From Aerococcus viridans (GTDB lineage: Bacteria > Bacillota > Bacilli > Lactobacillales > Aerococcaceae), in NCBI RefSeq assembly GCF_002871935.1, contig NZ_PNHQ01000030.1, positions 1-11,795 on the forward strand: a stretch of DNA of 11,795 bases. Direction: 5' to 3'. The stretch's first letter is position 1, and each line of letters begins with the position of its first letter. Of the stretch, positions 5,920 through 11,795 are shown piece by piece. The position numbers were made by a program, and so were the translations under genes. Under the pieces are notes generated by a model. The model was not told the origin of the DNA. It saw only the letters and a list, made by a program, of their open reading frames with translations, and did not search any database.

Positions 5920-7353
5920 TTAGTGTAGAAAATTTAAGAATTGTGAAGCGATTGTAAAGTAAATTAATACTGACGTTAAGTCAGATAATGTTGTAATAAA
6001 TGGTCCTGACGCAACAGCGGGGTCAAAACCTAACTTGTCCATTAAAATTGGAATCAATGACCCGGCAAGGTTTGCAACTGTGATAGCACAAAGCATCGAT
6101 ACACCAATTACACCACCTAAAACAAAGTTACTCTGCCAAATACCTACAACCAACATAATCACCAAGCCAGTTACGCCACCCGCAATTAGCCCTGTCAGAA
6201 TTTCGCGTAAAATCATTGATCCCATAGTAGAACCTTCATCTTCTGGCGTAGCTAATTTACGAACTGCAACCGCTAATGACTGTGTACCGGCATTCCCTGA
6301 TGTACCAGTAATTAGGGTAATAAATAACGATAAGGTTGCTACTTCTGATATCATATCTTCATATTGACTAATTAAGGTAGATGTCCCCATTCCTAGGAAT
6401 AGCAAGGTAATCAACCAAGGTAAACGTGACTTCGCAGAATTCCAAGGGGAAGAATATTGCTCATCTACGTCTACCCCTGCTAAACCAGAGTAGTCTTGCA
6501 TCGCTTCATCATTTAGAACGTCAATAACATCATCAACGGTTACAATACCAATCAATTCCCCTGTTTCTTCCACAACAGGAACAGCTAGGAAATCATAATC
6601 TTGGATTGTACGAGCAACATTAATTTGATTTTCATTAACATCCACCGATACAACACGATCGGACATTAACTCGTTAACCATCACATTACCATCATTCACG
6701 ATCAAATCGCGAAGAGAAAGTACACCGACTAAACGGTTATCATCATCCACAACATAAAGATAATAGATAGTTTCCGCATTCGCTGCTTTAGCCCGCAACA
6801 TCGTCATCGCTGACTTAACAGTTTGATTAGTTGTAATCGAAACGAATTCAGTGGTCATAATTGACCCTACCGTCTCATCTGCGTAATGCATCAACACTTT
6901 AATATCATCTGCAGCTGCTTTGGGCATCATATGCATATAGGTTCGTACTTTTTCCCCATTTAGTTCGTTTAAAATATCTACTGCATTGTCAGTATACATG
7001 TAGGAAAGAACATCTGCTGCATATTTATCATCCATATCATAGAGAAAAGTCAAAATACGGTCATGATCGTCTTCATCAATAATATCGTAAACTTCAGCCA
7101 AATCTTGCGGTGCTAAGTATTCATGTAACTTAATCCTCTCAGCTGGCTCCAATGAGAGATAAAGCTTTGCTTGGTCATAAGTATGATTTTTAAAAAATTC
7201 TTCTCTAAAACTTTCTTGATCATTATGTTGTAACGCCTCTGTGATACTTTCGTAGATTTCTTCATCTGTTGGTTGATTCAACTCAAAGATTTCTACTTCT
7301 TCATTTGCTGTTTCTCGATAATCTGAAACTTGTTTATCTTCATCGCGACTCAT
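5920..7353 (-). CDS. mgtE: MgtE magnesium channel/transporter
   Basis: MgtE is a homodimeric Mg2+ channel of the plasma membrane, gated by cytosolic magnesium. The 477 residues follow the family layout: an acidic N-terminal tail, the MgtE-N helical domain (about 30-160), two CBS domains (about 161-222 with DETVGSIMTTEF, and 225-285 with MVNELMSDRV and GIVTVDDVIDVL), a plug helix (about 286-310), then five expected membrane segments from about 311 to the end. The pore signature SGPFITTLSDLTS carries Asp458, equivalent to the selectivity aspartate of the Thermus protein. TSGNAGTQS (351-359) is also typical. The ribosome binding site is AGGGGTGAG (7357-7365). It follows the synthase gene by 75 bp with no terminator, so is probably in the relQ unit. 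That gap is too short for an M-box riboswitch. No terminator is visible after its stop. Confidence 0.95.
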   Translation of the reverse strand: MSRDEDKQVSDYRETANEEVEIFELNQPTDEEIYESITEALQHNDQESFREEFFKNHTYDQAKLYLSLEPAERIKLHEYLAPQDLAEVYDIIDEDDHDRILTFLYDMDDKYAADVLSYMYTDNAVDILNELNGEKVRTYMHMMPKAAADDIKVLMHYADETVGSIMTTEFVSITTNQTVKSAMTMLRAKAANAETIYYLYVVDDDNRLVGVLSLRDLIVNDGNVMVNELMSDRVVSVDVNENQINVARTIQDYDFLAVPVVEETGELIGIVTVDDVIDVLNDEAMQDYSGLAGVDVDEQYSSPWNSAKSRLPWLITLLFLGMGTSTLISQYEDMISEVATLSLFITLITGTSGNAGTQSLAVAVRKLATPEDEGSTMGSMILREILTGLIAGGVTGLVIMLVVGIWQSNFVLGGVIGVSMLCAITVANLAGSLIPILMDKLGFDPAVASGPFITTLSDLTSVLIYFTIASQFLNFLH

Positions 7354-7428
7354 ATTCTCACCCCTATGTCATTTGTGATATGTATAGTTTCTAGCTTTTT
7401 CAACGCATGCAACCCATTTTATTATAAC

Positions 7429-8313
7429 CTATAGGTCAAAGCAAGCAGAAATATCTTCTGGCAACGGTGCCTCAATTTCAACCACTTCACCTGTAAATTG
7501 GTGTTTAAACTTTAAAGATTGACAATGTAAAGCTTGCCTTTGAATACCAAGTCCCATTTGCCCCCCATACAAGTCATCGCCAATTAAAGGTGCACCATTA
7601 AACGCAAAATGCACCCGTATTTGATGGGTGCGCCCAGTATGCAACTGTACTCTATACACTTTTAAATAACCCACTTCTTTAGACAACCAGTACTCTGTTA
7701 AAGCAGATTGTCCTGATTCATGGACACGTCTTTCAATAATTGAACGTGGACTCCTCGCAATAGGATCATCAATAAAACCGTGCTCAACATCACTGACCTT
7801 GCTATCTGTAATGGCAAGATACGTCTTTTCAAGCCCTTTTTGTTGCATTTGTTGGTCAATTAAACCATGTGCAAAAGCATGCTTAGCAAATAACATAACA
7901 CCACTAGTATCACGGTCTAATCGCGTCACTACATGAATCACTTGGTTATCATAATTTTGTCGTTGATAATACGCTTTTAAAATGTTGGCCATAGATCCCT
8001 GTGGATTATATTGAGAGGGGATCGACGTAAATCCTGCTGGTTTATTGACTGCAATATAGTGGTCATCTTCAAACAAAATATCGATTGGTAAATGAATGGC
8101 CTCAATCATTTCTTGTTTTCCTTCATTCGGTAAAATGACCGTCACTTTATCGCCGACGGTCAATTGGTGACGGACATTTTTTTCTTGCCCATTTACTAAA
8201 ATTTGACCTCCCTGAAATTTAATACGAGACAATAATCGTCTAGATATTCCGTGATGTTTCAAGAAGGTACGCGTTAACAAAGCTTCTTCAGCCTGCCATT
8301 CAAATACCATCAT
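7429..8313 (-). CDS. RluA/RluD-family 23S rRNA pseudouridine synthase
   Basis: This protein isomerises uridine to pseudouridine in large-subunit rRNA; the exact sites cannot be read from sequence. The 294 residues have an N-terminal S4-like RNA-binding domain (about 10-65, ISRRLLSRIKFQGGQILVNG), then the catalytic domain with VNKPAGFTSIPS (89-100), the RLDRDTSGVM motif (131-140) with catalytic Asp133, and the C-terminal LHTGRTHQIRVHF. Gene order makes it the counterpart of B. subtilis YjbO. Two adjacent ATGs (8313 and 8310) are equally possible. The Shine-Dalgarno-like AAGGAGAGG (8327-8335) is 13 nt or more away, longer than usual, so initiation may be weak. A 102-bp gap with a perfect palindrome separates it from nadK. 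Confidence 0.92.
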   Translation of the reverse strand: MMVFEWQAEEALLTRTFLKHHGISRRLLSRIKFQGGQILVNGQEKNVRHQLTVGDKVTVILPNEGKQEMIEAIHLPIDILFEDDHYIAVNKPAGFTSIPSQYNPQGSMANILKAYYQRQNYDNQVIHVVTRLDRDTSGVMLFAKHAFAHGLIDQQMQQKGLEKTYLAITDSKVSDVEHGFIDDPIARSPRSIIERRVHESGQSALTEYWLSKEVGYLKVYRVQLHTGRTHQIRVHFAFNGAPLIGDDLYGGQMGLGIQRQALHCQSLKFKHQFTGEVVEIEAPLPEDISACFDL

Positions 8314-8351
8314 AAAAAATTGTCGACCTCTCCTTATTCCCTATACTAACT

Positions 8352-8380
8352 ATTTTACCCTGAATTAAAATTAAGCTTAA
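8352..8380 (-). promoter_or_regulatory. Possible internal promoter for the pseudouridine synthase and mgtE
   Basis: On the minus strand TTAAGC (8375-8380) and TAAAAT (8352-8357) are spaced by 17 bp. The -35 lies inside the 20-bp palindrome 8369-8388, so a repressor bound there would block it. The hexamers are only moderate matches. Confidence 0.35.
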
Positions 8381-8388
8381 GCTTAATT
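8369..8388. repeat. 20-bp perfect palindrome between nadK and the synthase gene
   Basis: AATTAAGCTTAAGCTTAATT reads the same on both strands. It is also a tandem array of TTAAGC units. As RNA it gives an 8-bp stem with a TTAA loop. On the minus strand only a broken T-run follows (TTTTAATT), so it would be a weak terminator at best. It could be an operator or an attenuating or processing hairpin. Confidence 0.7.
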
Positions 8389-8415
8389 ATTTTGATGTAT
8401 TTATTTGATTTTTTC

Positions 8416-9255
8416 TTAATATTCTTCTTTAGGTAATTTTCGCTTTGGATAGTCGTTAATACCAATAAATGAATTTTCTACCCTATCCCAGAAATGCATA
8501 TGACGGTAACGGGCAAAGTGCACCCGTTCCTTAGCTACCCGATACGTAATTTTTTCGACATTATTCAATGGTATATTTAGGTGATCTAGCGAAAGAAATA
8601 CCCCTGTCATTTCATGCTCTTTAGATGGCTTCAAAACAATCCATTCATCTTTAGCAATCAGTAATGGACTTGCCAAAGACCGATAAACGCGATTATTAAT
8701 AGAAGCAATTTCAGTCATTTGAATGGTATCTAAACGCGGATGGACAACCGCTCCCCCTAAAGATTTATTTAAACCAGTTGACCCTGTTGGCGTCGAAATG
8801 CATAAGCCATCCCCTTTGAAAAATTCAAACTTCTCTTCTTTAATAAAAATTTCACAGGTCATCGTGCCTTCATATCTTCTAATGGCAGACTCATTTAGGG
8901 TAATATGACGTATCACTTGTCCATCACTATACTGAATTTCTACTTCAAGCAAAGGATACGAGACACTTTCTCCAGAGTCATTACTCAAAGCTGCTAAAAA
9001 TTCTGGTAATTCACTTTCTAGCCAATCTGTATAAAATCCAAGATGACCAGTGTGTATCCCCACAAAGCGAACAGTATCCAACTGATCTGCATAAGTATGG
9101 AACGTTTTTAACAGTGTCCCATCTCCGCCAACTGAAATGGCTAATTCAGGATTTACATCATCCAATTCAAACCCTGAATTGATACAAGACGCAAAAATCA
9201 TATCGCGAATTTTTTTAGAATTTTCAGTGTCACTATATCGAACTGCCACTCTCAT
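8416..9255 (-). CDS. nadK: NAD kinase
   Basis: NadK phosphorylates NAD+ with ATP or polyphosphate to make NADP+, feeding reductive biosynthesis and thiol-reducing systems. The 279-residue length is usual. The conserved sites are GGDGTLL (43-49, with catalytic Asp45), GIHTGHLGF (66-74), LNES with Asn121/Glu122, GDG (148-150) and TPTGSTG (155-161). The ribosome binding site GGAGGG (9263-9268) lies 7 nt before the ATG. It is 74 bp downstream of relQ without a visible terminator and is followed by the palindrome-containing gap before the synthase gene. The order relQ-nadK-synthase matches yjbM-yjbN-yjbO of B. subtilis. Confidence 0.97.
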   Translation of the reverse strand: MRVAVRYSDTENSKKIRDMIFASCINSGFELDDVNPELAISVGGDGTLLKTFHTYADQLDTVRFVGIHTGHLGFYTDWLESELPEFLAALSNDSGESVSYPLLEVEIQYSDGQVIRHITLNESAIRRYEGTMTCEIFIKEEKFEFFKGDGLCISTPTGSTGLNKSLGGAVVHPRLDTIQMTEIASINNRVYRSLASPLLIAKDEWIVLKPSKEHEMTGVFLSLDHLNIPLNNVEKITYRVAKERVHFARYRHMHFWDRVENSFIGINDYPKRKLPKEEY

Positions 9256-9329
9256 CTATGTACCCTCCACAATTGATTTTCTGTAACACGTCTACACACT
9301 TCCTATCTACTATAATCTATCAAAATATC

Positions 9330-10031
9330 CTATAGAGATGGCTTATGATTATCTTCTTTTCGATTATCTACTGAATTTGAAAGTTTCGTGTGTTGCATAC
9401 TTTTTGAACTTTTGGTATGAAAATACTTCTGCGCTTCCTTAATTTCCTCACGAATTTCAGACATTTCTTCATCCAAACGAAAAGCCGCCTCAGCCGCTCT
9501 TTCAAGTCGTTGATGTAGTGCTAAGGGATAATTTCCAGCATATTTATAGTTCAACGAATGTTCAATGGTCGCCCAAAAATTCATAGCTAACGTTCTCACT
9601 TGAATTTCCACTAAGATAGAATCCGTACCTGTAATTCTTTCAATTGGATAAGCAATAACGATATGATATGACCGGTAACCACTTGCTTTCTTATGACTAA
9701 TATAATCACGTTCAACAATAATGTCAAAATCTTTACGTTGATGAAGAATTTCAACCACGTGATAAATATCCTCTACAAATTGGCACATAATTCGGATACC
9801 ACCGATATCTTCTATCACAGTTTCAATATTATGCGCGTTTAAGTCAGATATTTCTCTAAATTCAGCTTTCCTTAAAATACTGTCAGGTCTCTTTACCCGC
9901 CCAGTAACGAATTCGATTGGAGAATGGAGATTTGCTTCTTCAAACTCAGTACGAATCCCTTTAAACTTTACTTTTAATTCCTCGACAGCCTGTCGATACG
10001 GCGCAAGAAAACTATGCCAATCTTCCACCAT
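9330..10031 (-). CDS. relQ: Small alarmone synthetase RelQ (GTP pyrophosphokinase)
   Basis: RelQ/YjbM (SasB) makes ppGpp and pppGpp from ATP plus GDP or GTP without the hydrolase and regulatory domains of long RSH enzymes. The 233 residues match the family (about 210-235). The synthetase motifs are SPIEFVTGRVK (37-47), DIGGIRIMCQF (75-85), SGYRSYH (117-123), EIQVRTLAMNFW (142-153) and EHSLNYKY (157-164). A helical tail and a low-complexity, Ser/Lys/His-rich C-terminus follow. A longer frame begins with GTG at 10067 but has no proper Shine-Dalgarno. GGGTGA (10036-10041) precedes the ATG at 10031, which gives the MVEDWHSFLAPYRQ start typical of RelQ. It is first in the relQ-nadK-synthase-mgtE cluster and has a good promoter. 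Confidence 0.96.
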   Translation of the reverse strand: MVEDWHSFLAPYRQAVEELKVKFKGIRTEFEEANLHSPIEFVTGRVKRPDSILRKAEFREISDLNAHNIETVIEDIGGIRIMCQFVEDIYHVVEILHQRKDFDIIVERDYISHKKASGYRSYHIVIAYPIERITGTDSILVEIQVRTLAMNFWATIEHSLNYKYAGNYPLALHQRLERAAEAAFRLDEEMSEIREEIKEAQKYFHTKSSKSMQHTKLSNSVDNRKEDNHKPSL

Positions 10032-10035
10032 TTGG

Positions 10036-10041
10036 TCACCC
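10036..10041 (-). promoter_or_regulatory. relQ ribosome binding site (decides start)
   Basis: GGGTGA on the minus strand, matching the GGTGA part of the anti-Shine-Dalgarno complement, lies 4 nt before the ATG at 10031. This supports the shorter start over the GTG at 10067. Confidence 0.6.
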
Positions 10042-10098
10042 ACTTTATTTAATTTACTTTCACACACATCCTGTATATTCTATCACAAAAAGGTATGA

Positions 10099-10126
10099 TT
10101 TATAACAAGTAACGCAAAGATATCAA
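10099..10126 (-). promoter_or_regulatory. relQ operon promoter
   Basis: On the minus strand TTGATA (10121-10126) and TATAAA (10099-10104) are spaced by 16 bp, and TG lies one base before the -10 (extended -10). Transcription would start near 10092, leaving a leader of about 60 nt. It is back to back with the promoter of the CYTH gene. Confidence 0.7.
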
Positions 10127-10180
10127 TCATCCTTTGTCTTTTTTTTAGTCAAAAATGCATCATACCGCTAACCTCTTTTA

Positions 10181-10210
10181 TTGTAAAAAATATGTAAACC
10201 TTGATATACT
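10181..10210 (+). promoter_or_regulatory. CYTH gene promoter
   Basis: TTGTAA (10181-10186) and TATACT (10205-10210) are spaced by 18 bp, with a TGn extension (10202-10204). Transcription would start near 10217, about 23 nt before the ATG. The AAGAGG Shine-Dalgarno is at 10227-10232. Confidence 0.72.
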
Positions 10211-10239
10211 AAAGTTGAATAAGGAAAAGAGGCGATCCA

Positions 10240-10824
10240 ATGGCAAGAAATTTAGAAATAGAATACAAAAATTTATTAAACCAAATAGAGTACGAGAAAC
10301 TATTTAAACATTTTGGCTTTGAGGAAACTATCCCCCTAGTACAGGAAAATTTCTATTTTGATACTGCCAATGGTGAATTAGCTAAACGACATATCGGCCT
10401 ACGTGTCAGAATTACTAATAGCTATGTACATTTAACGATGAAACAACCTGTTAAAGATCATCAAAAATTAGAAACTACAGAAAAGTTAACTAAAAGTGAT
10501 GGAGATTCCATCAAAGAAAACGGTAAACTATCTCATGGAGGAGAAATTGAAAAATTCTTAGCCTCAATGGACATCTTGTTGGAAGATTTAATGGTTATTG
10601 GTCAATTTAAAACGATCAGACACCAACAAGTTGTCAAAGGACAAGATCTGGTTTTAGATCATTGTTTCTTTACTAATTTTGAAGACTACGAACTTGAAGT
10701 AGAAACAAATGACCCAAAAGTGGGACGCTCTTTTTATCAAAATTTACTGAAACAATTTCAAATTCCACAAAGACCAATCAAACAGAAAATTGTTCGTATG
10801 CATCAGATCCATGCTGATCTCTAA
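10240..10824 (+). CDS. yjbK: CYTH-domain (YjbK-like) triphosphatase
   Basis: CYTH proteins form a beta-barrel tunnel that binds triphosphate groups with divalent metal; YjbK-type members act on inorganic triphosphate or related polyphosphates. The exact substrate here is unknown. The 194 residues open with the signature EIEYK (Glu6, Glu8, Lys10). The tunnel strands follow: FYFDT (38-42), GLRVRI (53-58), LTMKQP (65-70), LVLDHC with Asp140, and ELEVE (151-155). Near the C-terminus is the Lys-rich IKQKI segment. The start is fixed by a good ribosome binding site. It is divergent from relQ and followed 164 bp later by the SpxH-like gene with its own promoter. No T-run terminator is visible after it, so some read-through is likely. 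Confidence 0.92.
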   Translation: MARNLEIEYKNLLNQIEYEKLFKHFGFEETIPLVQENFYFDTANGELAKRHIGLRVRITNSYVHLTMKQPVKDHQKLETTEKLTKSDGDSIKENGKLSHGGEIEKFLASMDILLEDLMVIGQFKTIRHQQVVKGQDLVLDHCFFTNFEDYELEVETNDPKVGRSFYQNLLKQFQIPQRPIKQKIVRMHQIHADL

Positions 10825-10892
10825 AGCTAAATTCAACTATACTGTGATTCGTTACTGATAAAATATTTTTTAAGTTGATAGATACAAATAGA

Positions 10893-10921
10893 TTGCAGTT
10901 TTAGTGGGACCCTGTTAGAAT
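10893..10921 (+). promoter_or_regulatory. spxH promoter
   Basis: TTGCAG (10893-10898) and TAGAAT (10916-10921) are spaced by exactly 17 bp, with TGT directly before the -10 (extended -10). Transcription would start near 10928, giving a leader of about 60 nt. AAAGGAG (10976-10982) lies 6 nt before the ATG. Confidence 0.7.
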
Positions 10922-10988
10922 TGGTGAGAAGTTACGAATACGAAGTAAATAAACAAAATTTTCAAAAATATGAGTAAAGGAGTAAAGT

Positions 10989-11684
10989 ATGGCACAAAAA
11001 ATTACTGAAAGGAATAACAGTAAAAAACTCACGCCAGGTGCCTGTAAACACAATCATGTGTTTGAAGTTTTCTTATTTGTTAACCCGTTAGGAGACACCT
11101 GTTTAAATAGTGAAGAAGAAGTGTTGAATTTTGTACGGCATACAGATAAAAAAGTGTACTTCCGCTTTATTACAACGTCAGATATGCAAACTTTTAACAA
11201 CTATATTAAAACACTAGATAATCCCTTGTCTTTAAACGACCGTAACAGCTTATATCTTGCCCACCAAGAAGTCTGTAAGGGCTACAAAGCTGCTCTGCTT
11301 CAAGGTAAAAAAGTAGGCCGTGAATATTTAATGAAAATTCAAGACTATTATGGTCGTCAAGGCAATCCTTATTCCAAAGAAAAAATGTTAGAAATAGCAG
11401 GGACTACTCGTCTAGATATTGAAATGTGGTTACAAGATATTAACTCAGACCTTACACAAGAAAGTATCATTGTTGATGCAAAATTAGCCCATCAAATGCA
11501 AATTTCAGCAAATCCAACGGTTGTTATTTTCGATAACATCAATTACCAGTATGGTTTCAAATTAGAAGAGAACATCACGCTTGATAATTTAGAATATATA
11601 ACTGATCAGATGATGATACATTCAGAAGAAGATATCAATCAAACATTTGCTAATAAACCGCAATTGACTTGTATCAAAAAATAA
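10989..11684 (+). CDS. spxH: SpxH/YjbH-like ClpXP adaptor, DsbA-like fold
   Basis: SpxH (YjbH) delivers the thiol-stress regulator Spx to ClpXP for degradation in Firmicutes. The protein is 231 residues, shorter than the B. subtilis homologue (about 275-300), with the difference at the C-terminus. The N-terminal GACKHNH (Cys19, His21, His23) corresponds to the Cys/His cluster of YjbH, which binds zinc. The beta strand VFEVFLFVNPLGDTC is the DsbA-like active-site region, but the first cysteine of CxxC is Gly35 and only Cys38 remains. Helical segments follow, including GKKVGREYLMKIQDYY. The cis-proline loop is SANPTVVIFD (Pro176). Other cysteines are Cys96 and Cys228. The adjacent yjbK-relQ-nadK order matches the yjbH-yjbM region and supports the identity. 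Retention of Spx-adaptor function is inferred. Confidence 0.85.
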   Translation: MAQKITERNNSKKLTPGACKHNHVFEVFLFVNPLGDTCLNSEEEVLNFVRHTDKKVYFRFITTSDMQTFNNYIKTLDNPLSLNDRNSLYLAHQEVCKGYKAALLQGKKVGREYLMKIQDYYGRQGNPYSKEKMLEIAGTTRLDIEMWLQDINSDLTQESIIVDAKLAHQMQISANPTVVIFDNINYQYGFKLEENITLDNLEYITDQMMIHSEEDINQTFANKPQLTCIKK

Positions 11685-11701
11685 AGGCTCTACAATATAT
11701 A

Positions 11702-11739
11702 GGACTGATGACTAAAAAAGTCATTGGTCCAATTTTTTT
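11702..11739 (+). terminator. spxH intrinsic terminator
   Basis: GGACTGATGACT (11702-11713) pairs with AGTCATTGGTCC (11719-11730). This is a 12-bp stem including two G-U pairs, with a 5-nt loop, and TTTTTTT follows at 11733-11739. It is a standard rho-independent terminator 17 bp after the stop codon. Confidence 0.88.
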
Positions 11740-11789
11740 CGCAAAAAACGAGGATTCCATTATCATTAAGTTAACGACAACTAATAGAT

Positions 11790-11795
11790 AGGAGA
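11790..11795 (+). other. Shine-Dalgarno-like sequence at the window edge
   Basis: The window ends in AGGAGA. After a clear terminator this suggests a plus-strand gene starting within about 10 nt outside the window. No strong promoter was found in 11740-11789. Confidence 0.35.

Noticed and set aside
6035..6367. Plus-strand 110-codon frame
   Set aside because: It is antisense to the membrane domain of mgtE. The composition mirrors the opposite-strand hydrophobic codons.
8723..8908. Plus-strand 61-codon frame
   Set aside because: It is antisense to nadK motifs and has no ribosome binding site.
10032..10067. GTG-initiated 12-residue extension of RelQ
   Set aside because: There is no proper Shine-Dalgarno before the GTG, while GGGTGA precedes the ATG at 10031. 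Known RelQ proteins begin at that point.
1..11795. Mobile elements, CRISPR, defence or toxin-antitoxin modules
   Set aside because: No transposase or integrase, no spaced repeat array and no unexplained gene pair were found. All substantial ORFs belong to known housekeeping families.

Overview
The window looks like ordinary chromosomal housekeeping DNA from a low-GC Gram-positive bacterium. The order relQ, nadK, RluD-type synthase with divergent CYTH and SpxH/YjbH genes matches the yjb region of Firmicutes. A methionine-specific T-box in front of metA and the presence of prfC (RF3) favour the Lactobacillales (Aerococcus/Carnobacterium/Enterococcus-like). The genus is a guess. I see no transposase, integrase, prophage, CRISPR, tRNA or rRNA.

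Layout. (1) 1-1757: prfC on the minus strand, ending in two minus-strand terminator hairpins. (2) 2028-3363: a plus-strand GNAT acetyltransferase converging on a minus-strand YghU-type glutathione transferase, with a shared bidirectional terminator. (3) 3502-3992: ndk on the plus strand, converging on metA-tpx. (4) 4006-5869: metA-tpx on the minus strand, preceded by a T-box leader with a near-consensus promoter and an intrinsic terminator. The specifier reads ATG and the T-box UGGU suits tRNA-Met. (5) 5920-10126: the minus-strand cluster relQ, nadK, RluD-family synthase, mgtE, with a near-consensus promoter before relQ and a possible internal promoter inside a 20-bp perfect palindrome before the synthase gene. 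(6) 10181-11739: divergent plus-strand genes for a CYTH phosphatase and an SpxH/YjbH-like adaptor, closed by an intrinsic terminator. The last bases contain a Shine-Dalgarno-like sequence, so another plus-strand gene probably begins just beyond the window.

Functionally the genes cover translation (RF3, rRNA pseudouridine), nucleotide and cofactor supply (Ndk, NAD kinase), alarmone and triphosphate metabolism (RelQ, CYTH), magnesium entry (MgtE), methionine synthesis (MetA), and thiol/oxidative stress (Tpx, YghU, SpxH). I did not find a convincing undescribed system. The best leads are: tpx placed under a Met T-box; an SpxH homologue lacking the first cysteine of CxxC; the palindrome in the relQ cluster; and extended -10 (TGn) promoters at six of the eight main gene starts.
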